Positions 35,247 to 44,831 of a stretch of 64,000 nucleotides of DNA are shown piece by piece. The notes beneath the pieces were generated by a model, which worked only from the letters and a program-made list of their open reading frames with translations, had not been told where the DNA came from and ran no database searches. The position numbers and the translations under genes are program-made. The stretch's first letter is position 1. Every line of letters starts with the position of its first letter. The stretch is taken from the NCBI GenBank assembly GCA_963821755.1, contig CAWGEX010000002.1, positions 620,001-684,000 of the forward strand. Reading direction: 5' to 3'. The DNA comes from Bog-473 sp963821755. Lineage in GTDB: Bacteria; Actinomycetota; Acidimicrobiia; Acidimicrobiales; RAAP-2.

Positions 35247-36961
35247 CGGATCGACCGACCGCCACGGGCTGCGAGGGCTCCGGGGCGGCAGATTCGCCAC
35301 GCCCCGACGACCCGCCGAGCTCGCCAGCTTCAAGCGCCGGCCACCGCCGTCCTCGACGAGGCCCACCTGGGCGATATCGAGGGTGCCTTCGGACGGATCA
35401 CGGTCGGCGACATCGGGGAACGGCACAGCTGGAAGCAGACGGCTGCTCACCTTCGCCGCCATCGCGGGACCGGGCATCATCGTCATGGTCGGCGACAACG
35501 ACGCCGGCGGCGTCTCCACCTACGCCCAGGCCGGCCAGAACTACCACACCACGTCTGCTGTGGACCCTGCTGCTGCTCATCCCGGTCCTGATCGTCAACC
35601 AGGAGATGGTGGTCCGGCTGGGGGCGGTCACCGGCGTCGGCCATGCCCGACTCATCAACGAGCGGTTCGGCAGCGGCTGGGGCTGGTTCAGCGTCGGGGA
35701 CCTTTTTCTCCTCAACTTCCTGACCATCGTCACCGAGTTCATCGGTATCTCCCTGGCCGCGCTCGTACGCCGGAGTCTCCGAGTACTTCGCCGTTCCGAC
35801 TGCCGCGGTGGCGCTGGTGGCCATCATGGCCACGGGCAGCTTCCGACGCTGGGAGCGGGCCATGTTCGTCTTCATCGCCATCAGCCTGATTCAGATCCCG
35901 ATGTTCTTCCTCTCTGATCCGCAGTGGGGCACCATCGGCCACGAACTTCGTGGTGCCGAGCATCTACGGCGGCGCCTACCTCGGCGGCCGTGCTGCTCAT
36001 CATCGCCATCGTCGGCACCACCGTCGCCCCGTGGCAGCTGTTCTTCCAGCAGTCCAACATCGTCGACAAGCGCATCACGCCCCGCTTCATCAGCTACGAA
36101 CGAGCCGATACCGTCATCGGATCGTTCGTGGTGGTGGTCGGCGCCGCCGCCATCATGGTGACCGGCAACTATGCCGCCAGCGGCACCGACCAGCTTCGGA
36201 CACTTCACCGACGCCGCTCGGCGTCGCCAACCTGCTTGCAGGCCAAGAGCCACGTCCTCGGGCGCCTTGTTCGCCATCGTCCTGTTCGACGCCAGCATCA
36301 TCGGTGCGGCCGCGGTGACCCTGTCCACCAGCTACGCCTTCGGCGACGTGTTCGGCATCCGGCACTCGCTGCACCGCGGCTTCAAGGACGCCAAGCCGTT
36401 CTACCTGAGCTACACCGCCATGGTCGTCGTGGCCGCCTCCATCGTGCTCATCCCCGATGCGCCCGCTCGGCCTGATCACCACCAGCGTCCAGGCCCTGGC
36501 CGGGCTGCTGCTGCCGTCGGCCAGCGTCTTCCTCCTGCTGTTGTGCAACGACCGAGAAGTGCTCGGGCCCTGGGTGAACCCACGGTGGCTCAACGTCGTC
36601 GCCGCCATCATCGTCGGTGTGCTGCTGGTCCTCTCGGGCACCCTCATGGCCACCACGCTCTTCCCCAGCATCAACGTGGTGCGTGTCTTCATCGACCTCA
36701 CGATCGCCCTCGCCGCCGGCGGCATCATCGTCATGGCCGTGCTCTGGATACTGGCCAAGCGGAGCGGCCGACCCAGGGTCCCCCCGATACCGCAGATGAG
36801 CCACATCGAACAAGCTCTCGTGGCGCATGCCACCGCTCGCCCTGCTCAAACCAGTCAAGTGGTCTCCAGGACTGAGGGTCGGCATCCTCTCCTTGCGCGC
36901 CTACCTGGTCCTCAGCGCGGTGCTCTTGATCGTCAAGGCCGTCCAGCTCGGAGGCGGATGA
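35243..36961 (+). pseudogene. Nramp-family divalent metal transporter, multiply frameshifted
   Basis: The pieces of a proton-coupled Mn/Fe transporter are conserved but scattered over frames. Helix 1 carries the metal motif: AAIAGPGIIVMVGDNDAGGV, where Nramp has DPGN-like residues. Then LIPVLIVNQEMVVRLGAVTG, LLNFLTIVTEFIGISLAAL, VGTTVAPWQLFFQQSNIVDK (helix 6 region), FAIVLFDASIIGAAAVTLST and IVGVLLVLSGTLMATTLFPS follow. The natural C-terminus LVLSAVLLIVKAVQLGGG ends at the TGA at 36959-36961. I count at least six frame changes. It is partnered with the preceding PRC/MgtE_N/CBS gene, and both carry the same type of damage. Confidence 0.75.
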
Positions 36962-37118
36962 TCGCCGGGCCCCGATGATGGCCCAACCCCCCGGCCGTCC
37001 AGGTCAGAGTCTCGGAGCCGGCCGGGGCGTCGAGCCACCGCGCCCACCGGACCTACCGCGCCGGACGGCCATCCACCGTCCCGACCTGGTCACCGTGCCG
37101 TACCGATACCGTTGACCC

Positions 37119-38348
37119 ATGGATCTGGCGTATCCCCCCGAAGCAGAGGAATTCCGCGGCGTGATTCGGGACTGGCTGAGCGAGAACCTGCCCGACGGCT
37201 GGGGCCAGCCGGGGTTCTCCATGACCCCCGAGGAGCGCACGACCTTCAATCAGGAGTGGACGGCCAAGCTGTTCGCCGGAGGCTGGATCTGCGCCAGCTG
37301 GCCCGCCGAATACGGCGGTAAGGGGCTGAGCCTCCTTCAGCAGGTAGTGCTCAACGAGGAGTTCGCTCGAGCCGGTGCTCCTCTGCGGGCCGACTTCTTC
37401 GGCGACACACTCGTCGGACCCACCCTCTTGCAATGGGGCACCGAGGAACAGAAGCAGCGATTCATTCCGGGCATCCTCAAAGGTGAGATCGCCTGGTGCC
37501 AGGGATTCAGCGAACCAGATGCCGGGTCGGACCTGGCCGGGCTCAAGACCAAAGCCGAACTGGACGGCGACGAATGGATCGTCAACGGCCAGAAGGTCTG
37601 GACGACCCAAGCCCGCTACGCCGACTACATCTTCCTGTTGGCCCGCACCGACCCCGAGGCGCCCAAGCACGCCGGCATCTCCTACTTGCTGGTCCCCATG
37701 AAGCAGGCCGGAGTCGAGGTCCGTCCCATCGAACAGGTCGACGGATCGGCTGAGTTCAATGAGGTGTTCTTCACCAATGTCCGTTGCCCCAAAGACAACG
37801 TCATCGGCGGGGTCAACAACGGTTGGAAGGTCGCCATGACCACACTGGGATTCGAGCGCGGGACCTCATCGACCACGGGCTATCGCCGCTTTCTCAAAGA
37901 GTTCAACCAAATCTTGCGCTTGGCTCAAGAACGCGGTTGCACCGGCGACCCCCTCATTCGACAGCGGTTGGCGCAGTCATGGGCGAAGATCAAAATCATG
38001 GAGATAAACGGCTTTCGCACGCTGACCGACGTGTTGGCCGGGACACACACGACGGCCGCGTTGAGCGCGTGCAACAAGATGTTCTGGTCCGAAGCCCATC
38101 AGGAGACCATGCTGCTGGCCATGGATATCCTGGGCCTGGACAGTCAGATCCTGTTGGGCAGCGGGGACCAGGAATCACTGCTTCCCGGCGGCCGGCGAGC
38201 CCGGGCGCGCAACTACCCCGTCAGCGACCTGCAAGCGCTCTTCTTCTTCTCGCGATCGGAAACCATCTGGGGCGGCACGGCAGAAATCCAACGCAACATC
38301 GTCGGTGAGCGCATCCTCGGACTACCGAAGGAACCCAAGCCCGCTTAG
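37119..38348 (+). CDS. acyl-CoA dehydrogenase family protein
   Basis: An FAD enzyme that introduces a double bond into acyl-CoA (FadE type), 409 aa. The N-terminal helical domain has WPAEYGGKGLSLLQQVVLNE. The middle domain has the flavin motif WCQGFSEPDAGSDLAGLKTK and WIVNGQKVWTTQARYADYIF. The C-terminal domain ends with RSETIWGGTAEIQRNIVGER. All are standard. The substrate is unknown; the sequence type resembles actinobacterial FadEs used in sterol or branched-acyl degradation, which I cannot prove. The 3' end overlaps the convergent methyltransferase by 4 bases. Confidence 0.92.
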   Translation: MDLAYPPEAEEFRGVIRDWLSENLPDGWGQPGFSMTPEERTTFNQEWTAKLFAGGWICASWPAEYGGKGLSLLQQVVLNEEFARAGAPLRADFFGDTLVGPTLLQWGTEEQKQRFIPGILKGEIAWCQGFSEPDAGSDLAGLKTKAELDGDEWIVNGQKVWTTQARYADYIFLLARTDPEAPKHAGISYLLVPMKQAGVEVRPIEQVDGSAEFNEVFFTNVRCPKDNVIGGVNNGWKVAMTTLGFERGTSSTTGYRRFLKEFNQILRLAQERGCTGDPLIRQRLAQSWAKIKIMEINGFRTLTDVLAGTHTTAALSACNKMFWSEAHQETMLLAMDILGLDSQILLGSGDQESLLPGGRRARARNYPVSDLQALFFFSRSETIWGGTAEIQRNIVGERILGLPKEPKPA

Positions 38349-39142
38349 GTCGACCCTTCTCGGAGGCTCCGGCCGGTCACCAAGGTCGTTTCGTAGCGGA
38401 CCGGGACCCGTCCACCGCACTGGTCGATCTCGGTGCGCAGCGCGGCAAGGAGTTCAGCCAGCTGGTCGGCCGGGAGGGTCCGGTGATCGCTGTGGGTCGC
38501 CGAGAGTTCGAGCCATGTCTCGGTCGGGTACGTGGCCTCGTGGTCAAACCAAAGCATCGATACCATCTCGAATCGGCTGGTGGCGCGGACGGCATCGGCA
38601 ATCGCCGCGTAGAGCGACCGATCCCGCTGGCCCAGCAGCACCGAATGTTTCGCCAGCTCAGGAGCGCAGCGCAGATAGGCCCTGCGCAGTGCTTCATGGA
38701 TCTCCGGAGTGGGATTCGACTGGTTCCAGAAGAGGCCGATCCGGCCACCGGGATGCAGTACCTCGGCCGCCTTGGACGCGCCCACGTGCGGATCGACCCA
38801 GTGCCAAGCCTGGCCCGCAGTCAGGAGATCGAATCTCCGGGACCCGGCGTCCCAGTCTTCAAATGTGCCGCTCTCGACCGCCGTGCCATGCCGGCGAGCC
38901 ACCGACGCCATGCGAGCGTCGGGCTCCAATCCCAAGACATCACATCCGCGGGCCTCCAACAGCCTGGAGGTGATGCCCGTACCGCACCCGACGTCGAGGA
39001 CCGTGGTGGGCCGTTCCGTCATGAGATGGTCGATCAAGGCGCTGGGGTAGGACGGCCGGACCCGGTCATACTGTTCGGCATCGTCGCCAAACGAGCTGGC
39101 CCGGCGGCGGTCGCCAAAAAGATACGGACTTTCGGTGGCCAT
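38345..39142 (-). CDS. class I SAM-dependent methyltransferase
   Basis: 265 aa with Methyltransf_11 style: TVLDVGCGTGITSRLLEARG (motif I), VLGLEPDARMASVARRHG, and RFDLLTAGQAWHWVDPHVGA, the pattern of small trans-aconitate/UbiE-like methyltransferases. The N-terminus SSFGDDAEQYDRVRPSYPSA is the usual cap. Substrate unknown. It lies 6 bases beyond the stop end of the MFS gene on the same strand, so it may be the last gene of the marR-MFS unit. Confidence 0.87.
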   Translation of the reverse strand: MATESPYLFGDRRRASSFGDDAEQYDRVRPSYPSALIDHLMTERPTTVLDVGCGTGITSRLLEARGCDVLGLEPDARMASVARRHGTAVESGTFEDWDAGSRRFDLLTAGQAWHWVDPHVGASKAAEVLHPGGRIGLFWNQSNPTPEIHEALRRAYLRCAPELAKHSVLLGQRDRSLYAAIADAVRATSRFEMVSMLWFDHEATYPTETWLELSATHSDHRTLPADQLAELLAALRTEIDQCGGRVPVRYETTLVTGRSLREGST

Positions 39143-39148
39143 TACCGA

Positions 39149-40483
39149 TCAACCAAGACGGCGCTGCCCAGAAAGAGGGAGTTGCTCGGGCAACGGCAGG
39201 GCCACCACCTCGCCCCCCTCTTCGGCCACCATCTCTTCATCGACCGCGACCGCGGCTCCGCGTATCCGGTCACCCCTGGTGGCGTAGAGCACCAGGGGAA
39301 TGCTCGCGGCCAGGGTGGCAATGCCTCCGACCATCAGCGCCACCCTTGGAGTGGTGGCATCGCTGATCCAACCCAGCAGCGGGGCGCCGATGGGGGTGCT
39401 GCCCAAGAAGGCGATGGCGTTGAGGGACATGACCCGACCTCGCATCGACGGCTCGGACCGCAACTGCAAGATGGCGTTGTTGGTGGCGATGAAGGCAATG
39501 CTGGCCGCACCCATCGGCACCAGGAAGAGGACGGCCACGGTCTTGGTGGGAGAGAACCCGACCGCCAAAATCAATGACCCGAAGATCACCCCGATGAGGG
39601 CCAGGAGCTTCTGGGACGGCCGGCTGCGGTGTGCGGTGAACAAGCCGCCGCAGACCGCTCCAATCCCCATGGCGGCCAGAAAGGCGCTGTACAGACCCGC
39701 CCCTCCGTTGAAGGTGAATTTGGCCAGGAGAGGGAGAGTGACGGTGAAGTTGAAGGCAAAGACGCCGACCACAGCCATGGAGAGCAATGGATTTCTCAGG
39801 TCGGGTGTGGCCCAGACGTAGCGCAGGCCCTCGCGCACTTGGCCTTTTGCCCGCGCCACCGCTCGGGTCGGATGGAGCTCCGACGTGCGCATCAGGGTGA
39901 GCGCGACCAGAACGGCAACATAGGAAGCCGCGTTGACCATGAAGCAGGTGGACACACCGAGGGTCAGGATCAGGACACCGCCGATGCCGGGCCCGATCAC
40001 CCGGGCCCCGTTCATCACCACGCTGTTCAGGCTCACGGCGTTGGGGAGGAGATCGAGCCCGACCATTTCGGGGACGAAGGTCTGGCGGGCCGGGTTGTCG
40101 AAGAGATTCACCACGCCGAGCAGCCCGGCCAGCACGTACACATAGTTCAGTTGGGCCGACCCGGTCACCACCAGGAGCCCGAAGGCCAGGGCCAGCACGG
40201 CGGCCGAACCCTGGGTGGCGTAGAGCATCCTTCGCTTGTCGACGCGGTCGGCGATCAGGCCACCGAACGTGCCGAAGAACAGCATGGGCAGGAACTGCAG
40301 CCCGGTGGCGATCGCCACATCGACACCGGTCCCGTGCAGAATGAAGAGGATCAGGTAGGTCTGCGCCACCATCTGCATCCAGGTGCCGGAGACCGAGATG
40401 ACCTGGCCGGTGAAATACAGTCGGTAGTTGCGCACCGAGAGGGCGACGAATGTCTTGCGCGTCGCTCTCCGGAGCCGGGTCAT
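39149..40483 (-). CDS. MFS transporter, MFS_3 (EntS-like) family
   Basis: A 12-helix exporter of 444 aa. The N-terminus LSVRNYRLYFTGQVISVSGT is characteristic of the MFS_3 group, followed by the motif A region GTFGGLIADRVDKRRMLYATQ. Members export siderophores, macrolides or other small molecules. GTG 40483 overlaps the MarR stop by 4 bases, so expression is under the adjacent regulator. A hydrophilic tail of about 40 residues ends the protein. Confidence 0.88.
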   Translation of the reverse strand: MTRLRRATRKTFVALSVRNYRLYFTGQVISVSGTWMQMVAQTYLILFILHGTGVDVAIATGLQFLPMLFFGTFGGLIADRVDKRRMLYATQGSAAVLALAFGLLVVTGSAQLNYVYVLAGLLGVVNLFDNPARQTFVPEMVGLDLLPNAVSLNSVVMNGARVIGPGIGGVLILTLGVSTCFMVNAASYVAVLVALTLMRTSELHPTRAVARAKGQVREGLRYVWATPDLRNPLLSMAVVGVFAFNFTVTLPLLAKFTFNGGAGLYSAFLAAMGIGAVCGGLFTAHRSRPSQKLLALIGVIFGSLILAVGFSPTKTVAVLFLVPMGAASIAFIATNNAILQLRSEPSMRGRVMSLNAIAFLGSTPIGAPLLGWISDATTPRVALMVGGIATLAASIPLVLYATRGDRIRGAAVAVDEEMVAEEGGEVVALPLPEQLPLSGQRRLG

Positions 40484-40941
40484 TGCTCGCCCAACAGGTG
40501 TTCGAGCAGCGCGATCAGTTCGGTGGCGCGGCCTTGTTCGGCGGGACTCAGGTCGGCCAACCGGCGGGTCAGGAAGGCGTTCTTCAGCGTGCGGATCCGC
40601 TCGAGAGACCGCTTGCCCGCCGGCGTGATGCGCACCCGGGCGCTTCGCCGGTCGGCGACATCGGTCACTCGGGTCACCATGCCCGAGTCCGTCAAGGTCG
40701 CCACAATGCGGGTCATGGTCGGCGGCTGGACCTGCTCGATGGCCGCCAACTCCCCCAGGGTGGGACTGCCCAGGCGGTTCACCGCACCCAGGGCGGACGC
40801 CTGGGCCGGAGAGAGGCCGGCCAGCGACTCTTGCCGTAGGCGCCGGTGCAACCGGTTGATGTTGAGTCGAAGGCGGCTGGCCAGTTCCTCGTTGTCCAGT
40901 GCCCCCCGTGTCCCCGGAGCAGTGGTGGGGGTAGACGCCAT
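40480..40941 (-). CDS. MarR-family transcriptional regulator
   Basis: 153 aa. The winged helix shows QASALGAVNRLGSPTLGELAAIEQV, the recognition helix PPTMTRIVATLTDSGMVTRV, and the wing DRRSARVRITPAGKRSLERI. MarR proteins dimerise on palindromes near their own promoter and release on ligand binding. A palindrome of that kind lies directly upstream (40952-40970). It is coupled to the MFS gene and therefore probably represses it. Confidence 0.9.
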   Translation of the reverse strand: MASTPTTAPGTRGALDNEELASRLRLNINRLHRRLRQESLAGLSPAQASALGAVNRLGSPTLGELAAIEQVQPPTMTRIVATLTDSGMVTRVTDVADRRSARVRITPAGKRSLERIRTLKNAFLTRRLADLSPAEQGRATELIALLEHLLGEQ

Positions 40942-40951
40942 GCCACCAGTA

Positions 40952-40970
40952 TAGTTAGTTTTGCTAACTA
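40952..40970. promoter_or_regulatory. palindromic operator for the MarR/MFS unit
   Basis: TAGTTAG (40952-40958) and CTAACTA (40964-40970) form a perfect 7-bp inverted repeat with a 5-base centre (TTTTG). It sits 10 bases upstream of the marR ATG, where a repressor would block transcription or initiation. The sequence is AT-rich inside a GC-rich genome, and the TTAG/CTAA half-site with this spacing is common for MarR-family operators. Confidence 0.75.
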
Positions 40971-40992
40971 ATGAGCCGGTCCAGTCCGGACG

Positions 40993-41328
40993 TCAAAGAC
41001 TGGGTACGTACCCGCCGCTGCCGAGGGCCGAGCTCTCGTCTTCGGTGAGCGCATCATCAAGACCACCGATCACGTCGGTTACCCAGGGCAACCGGTCGCG
41101 GAGTATGCGCTCGACGCCGCCCGAGAGGGTGGCCTCGCTGATGGCGCACGAACTGCACGCGCCCTGCAGCTGCACTTCGACGACGCCGCTCTCGACGTCG
41201 GCCCGGACCAGCACCAGGTCTCCCCCGTCGGCCTGGACGGCCGGTCGCATGAGGTCGATAATGCCGCGCAACTTGGTCAATCGGTCGGCCCGTTCGTCGT
41301 CGGTGAGGTCGGTCTGGGTCTCGGTCAC
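40993..41328 (-). CDS. NifU-family iron-sulfur scaffold/carrier (NifU C-terminal domain)
   Basis: 111 aa from GTG 41328. The NifU_C core is RGIIDLMRPAVQADGGDLVL, followed by VQLQGACSSCAISEATLSGG with the CxxC cluster ligands and VERILRDRLPWVTDV. Such proteins carry 4Fe-4S clusters to apo-proteins. The stop is about 50 bases from the divergent MarR operator. Confidence 0.9.
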   Translation of the reverse strand: MTETQTDLTDDERADRLTKLRGIIDLMRPAVQADGGDLVLVRADVESGVVEVQLQGACSSCAISEATLSGGVERILRDRLPWVTDVIGGLDDALTEDESSALGSGGYVPSL

Positions 41329-41606
41329 CCCACCATTGTGCCGTGCCGGGAGCCATCCGTGACCCCGGTGTGCCTGGTCAGGCCCGGTAGAGCCCTGATC
41401 CGCACCCCGCACGAGCCAATTGGGCAGGTCCGCCCGTTCTCCTCGAAGTCGACCCGGTCCAGCCGATCCGGTCCACGTCCACCGGCGCCGAGAGGACAGG
41501 TCGTTCACGCCCAGCGCCCATCCGACCGGCGTCCCGTGGCGATGATGGTGCCGACCTCTCGGACACGAAGCCCGGCGGGCGTGGCCAATCGCGCCGAGGT
41601 GCTCGG

Positions 41607-42209
41607 CTATCGGTTGACCTGTGCCTTCAGCGATTCCCAATCTCGGACGGCGTGGCGAGCGGAAAAGGCGCCGACGATCTCAATGACACCAAAGAGAATC
41701 GCCCAGATCCCGAGCAGGATCACAATCCCGGTGAGGGTGCCCCCGGGGTGCCGAATGACCAGGAAGGCGATCACCACGGAGGCAACGCCTCGGATCAGTT
41801 GGACCCACCAATAGGGCAGGTGACGGCGTTCCAGTGAATGCACCATGTCGACGACACCGAAGACCAGGAACGACCATCCGATCAGGATGGCGATGACGTA
41901 GATGGTGATATGCGGCCAGACAAAGCCGATGATGCCGGCCGCGATCCACAAGACGCCCATGACGGCCAGGAGCCAACGCTGTTTGAGCATCCCCAGCGAT
42001 CCCACCAGCAGGAAGAGCCCGACGGCGATGAAGTACGCACTGGCGAAATAGATCAGGACATTGACACTGACGTGCTTGTAGCTGATCACCACAAAACCGA
42101 AGATCACCGAAAGGATGCCCCCAGTGAGGTACCAGCCCCACAGTTTCTGCATCCTGTCTGTGACGACATCGCCCACTGCGATCTCGTCGGCCGTCAATAA
42201 GCTCGGCAT
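41607..42209 (-). CDS. HdeD-family (DUF308) membrane protein
   Basis: 200 aa with six predicted membrane helices arranged as three hairpin repeats (WGWYLTGGILSVIFGFVVIS, VLIYFASAYFIAVGLFLLVG, WLLAVMGVLWIAAGIIGFVW, IYVIAILIGWSFLVFGVVDM, GVASVVIAFLVIRHPGGTLT, IVILLGIWAILFGVIEIVGA). This is the DUF308 repeat of HdeD, linked to acid resistance in E. coli. Its role in actinobacteria is not established. Confidence 0.87.
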   Translation of the reverse strand: MPSLLTADEIAVGDVVTDRMQKLWGWYLTGGILSVIFGFVVISYKHVSVNVLIYFASAYFIAVGLFLLVGSLGMLKQRWLLAVMGVLWIAAGIIGFVWPHITIYVIAILIGWSFLVFGVVDMVHSLERRHLPYWWVQLIRGVASVVIAFLVIRHPGGTLTGIVILLGIWAILFGVIEIVGAFSARHAVRDWESLKAQVNR

Positions 42210-42292
42210 ACGTCTCTCCTTGGCGAGGGGGATACCGGTCGTCCCGGTTTGGCGAGTGTAACGCCGGGTCTGGCCAGTTCAGGGGATACGCA

Positions 42293-43504
42293 TCAGGAGA
42301 TGCAGGCGGCCATGGCGCCCATCGCCCGCTGGCCCCAGGAGCGGCCGACCTCGGCCCACCGGTCCGGTCGCTCCCTGACCGCGTCGGCCTCGGCCCACAA
42401 TTCGTCCTCCACGGGAGCGAGGCACTGGCGCACGGCGCTGATCGATGCCGGGTTGACCTCAACCTGCACGCGAAGCGCGTCGGCGGTCCGCCACATCTCC
42501 TCGCGCCAGAGTTCACGTGGCACGAAGGGCGGCAGCCCGGCCACGGTGCTCGGAAAGGCGGGGACGAAGATGCTGACACACGGGCTCCCCAGCGCCACGT
42601 AGGCCTGCACGGGTGCGCCGGCGCTCAAGTCGGCCGGCAGCACGGCGATCAGCGACGCCGCCGTCACACTGAGTCCGCTCACGTGCATGCACACGCTGAT
42701 TCCCGTGTAGTCGGCCCCCACTTCAGTAGGGGGTGGAGAGGCCGGCCCGGCGACGCGGGGTTCGCCCCACGGCCCCTGACCGTGGTCCCGCAGGTGAGCC
42801 GCCATGGCGGCCGGGGTGAGGCCGCCGCGAGGGTGTCCGGCGAGGAAGCTGCGGCTGGCCGCCAGGCGGACATCGGCGTAGCCGGTGCGTTTCGAACGAT
42901 CGCGGAAGCGTTCGAAGTCCTCACCCGGACGGAGGTCGTTCGACCCCTTTGTCCAATTCGAGCCCAGGGTGATCCGGTTGCTGATGGCCGTACCGTTGGG
43001 AAAAGGGGCGGCGGCGAAGCTGGTGCCCGACGTATCGAGCACGAAGGCCTGCCCCGCATCGGCGATGAGGAACGAGGAGTCGTAGGCCTCCTGACGCACC
43101 GCATCGGCAATCCCCCCCTGCCCGTGGATGGTGAGCAGGTCGGTCATGATGCCGACGGCTTCGTCGGCGCTGCGGGCCCGTTCGAGGCCGAGGCGCACCA
43201 GATCCATCCCCGTCAGGGCGGGCCGGGCCTCGGCCACCCGATGCACCGTGCTGACGCGTTCGTTGCCGATGGCCACCCCGAATTCATTGACCCCGTGTTC
43301 GGCACCCCACAGCCAGGTGGGACACGACAGCAGGGCAGCGTGGGCGCCCGTGTCCCCGATCGAGAGGTACTGCGTCCGCAGCGTGCAGCCCGCTGACGCC
43401 CGGCGTCCGAACGGAACAGCCAGCTGGACCTCTCCGATCGGGCGGTCGGAATTCTTGGCGAAGACCATGCCGTTCGGCCCGGGGCCGCACAGGGCGTCAC
43501 ACAT
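42293..43504 (-). CDS. C69-family dipeptidase / secernin-like Ntn hydrolase
   Basis: 403 aa from ATG 43504, chosen so that Cys follows the initiator (MCDALCGPGPNGMVFAKNSD). In this Ntn-hydrolase family the Cys becomes the N-terminal nucleophile after Met removal. AKNSDRPIGEVQL, WLWGAEHGVNEFGVAIGNE and LTGMDLVRLGLERARSADEA match secernin/dipeptidase A relatives. It acts in the cytoplasm (no signal peptide) on unknown peptides or amides. It is divergent from the P450, with starts within 30 bases. Confidence 0.87.
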   Translation of the reverse strand: MCDALCGPGPNGMVFAKNSDRPIGEVQLAVPFGRRASAGCTLRTQYLSIGDTGAHAALLSCPTWLWGAEHGVNEFGVAIGNERVSTVHRVAEARPALTGMDLVRLGLERARSADEAVGIMTDLLTIHGQGGIADAVRQEAYDSSFLIADAGQAFVLDTSGTSFAAAPFPNGTAISNRITLGSNWTKGSNDLRPGEDFERFRDRSKRTGYADVRLAASRSFLAGHPRGGLTPAAMAAHLRDHGQGPWGEPRVAGPASPPPTEVGADYTGISVCMHVSGLSVTAASLIAVLPADLSAGAPVQAYVALGSPCVSIFVPAFPSTVAGLPPFVPRELWREEMWRTADALRVQVEVNPASISAVRQCLAPVEDELWAEADAVRERPDRWAEVGRSWGQRAMGAMAACIS

Positions 43505-43532
43505 ATGATTGAGCTTAGGGAGCCTGGCTAGG

Positions 43533-44831
43533 GTGACACGTGTGCAACCGCAGCCAGTGCTCACCCTTGATGAAATAGACCTCTCGGACATCGAATTTTG
43601 GGCTCGCCCCTGGGCCGAGCGGGAAGGCGCCTTTCAGCTCCTGCGGCGGGAGCGGCCCTTGCCGTTCTTCGAGGAACCCGAGATACCGTCAGAGATGGCT
43701 GCCCTGTTGCCTCGAGGCCCGGGATATCGCGCCCTGACTCGACACGCCGACATTTCCGAGGCGAGCCGGCATCCAGAGATCTACCTGTCGGGCCCAGGTG
43801 CCACCACCATTCCCGATATGCCGGAGGAGATGCTCGAGTTCTTCGGGTCCATGATCAACACGGACAACCCGCGGCACGCCCGGCTTCGCCGCATCGTCTC
43901 GGCCGCCTTCAACCCCAGGATGATCAAGAACATCGAAGATCGCATTGAATTCGTGGCCAACGACGTCATCAATCGGGTGGCCGGATCCGGCGGTTGTGAC
44001 TTCGTGGTCGACGTGGCGGCCCGGCTCCCACTCGAGATCATCTGCGACATGATGGGGATCGGTGCGTCCGACTACGACGCCGTCTTCAAGGCGTCCAATG
44101 TGATCCTCAGCAACGGCGACCCGGAGTACGTCGCCGAAGGCAGCGATCCGCTGGCCGCCTTCTTGATGGCGGCCCAGGAGTTGAACCTGCTCATGACCGG
44201 GTTGGCCGAATCTCGCCGGGGCAATCCCACCGACGACGTGACCTCGGCCCTCATCAACACCAACATCGACGGCGAGGCGCTCAGCCCATCGGAGGTGGCG
44301 TCCTTCTTCATCCTGCTGGTGGTGGCCGGGAACGAGACCACCCGCAACGCCATCAGCCACGGTCTCCTCGCTTTGACCGAGCATCCCGATCAGCGGGCAC
44401 TCTGGCAGGCCGATCCGTCGGGCATCGGCGCCTCCGGGGTCGACGAGATCGTGCGGTGGGGCACTCCGGTCATCTGGATGCGCCGCACCGTCGCCCAGGA
44501 CACCACGCTCGGGGGCGAAGAGCTGAAGGTGGGCGACAAGGTCATTTTGTTCTACAACTCGGCCAACCGGGACGAGGACGTGTTCGAGGATCCCTACACC
44601 TTTGATGTACGTCGCAGTCCCAATCCGCACATCGGGTTCGGAGCGGCGGGACCGCACTTCTGTCTGGGTGCCCACCTGGCCCGCCAGGAGATCGCCGTGA
44701 TGTTCCGCCAGCTCTTCGAGCGTCTCCCCGACATCGTCGCCAGCGGCGAGCCCGATCGACTTCGCTCCCCGTTCATCAACGGGATCAAGCACCTCGACTG
44801 CCAGTTCACCCCGGCGGCCGTGGCACGCTGA
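43533..44831 (+). CDS. cytochrome P450
   Basis: A heme monooxygenase of about 432 aa. The heme-binding Cys is in GFGAAGPHFCLGAHLARQEI, the I-helix oxygen motif is LLVVAGNETTRNAISHGLLAL, and the C-helix reads NTDNPRHARLRRIVSAAF. The overall pattern resembles the CYP124/125/142 group that hydroxylates sterol and branched lipid side chains, which is a family-level inference. GTG 43533 has a better position than the TTG at 43509, which would overlap the divergent promoter. Its end overlaps the next gene. Confidence 0.9.
   Translation: MTRVQPQPVLTLDEIDLSDIEFWARPWAEREGAFQLLRRERPLPFFEEPEIPSEMAALLPRGPGYRALTRHADISEASRHPEIYLSGPGATTIPDMPEEMLEFFGSMINTDNPRHARLRRIVSAAFNPRMIKNIEDRIEFVANDVINRVAGSGGCDFVVDVAARLPLEIICDMMGIGASDYDAVFKASNVILSNGDPEYVAEGSDPLAAFLMAAQELNLLMTGLAESRRGNPTDDVTSALINTNIDGEALSPSEVASFFILLVVAGNETTRNAISHGLLALTEHPDQRALWQADPSGIGASGVDEIVRWGTPVIWMRRTVAQDTTLGGEELKVGDKVILFYNSANRDEDVFEDPYTFDVRRSPNPHIGFGAAGPHFCLGAHLARQEIAVMFRQLFERLPDIVASGEPDRLRSPFINGIKHLDCQFTPAAVAR

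Noticed and set aside
41340..41606. small ORF between NifU and the HdeD-like gene
   Set aside because: The translation is Arg/Ser-rich without start signal or similarity.
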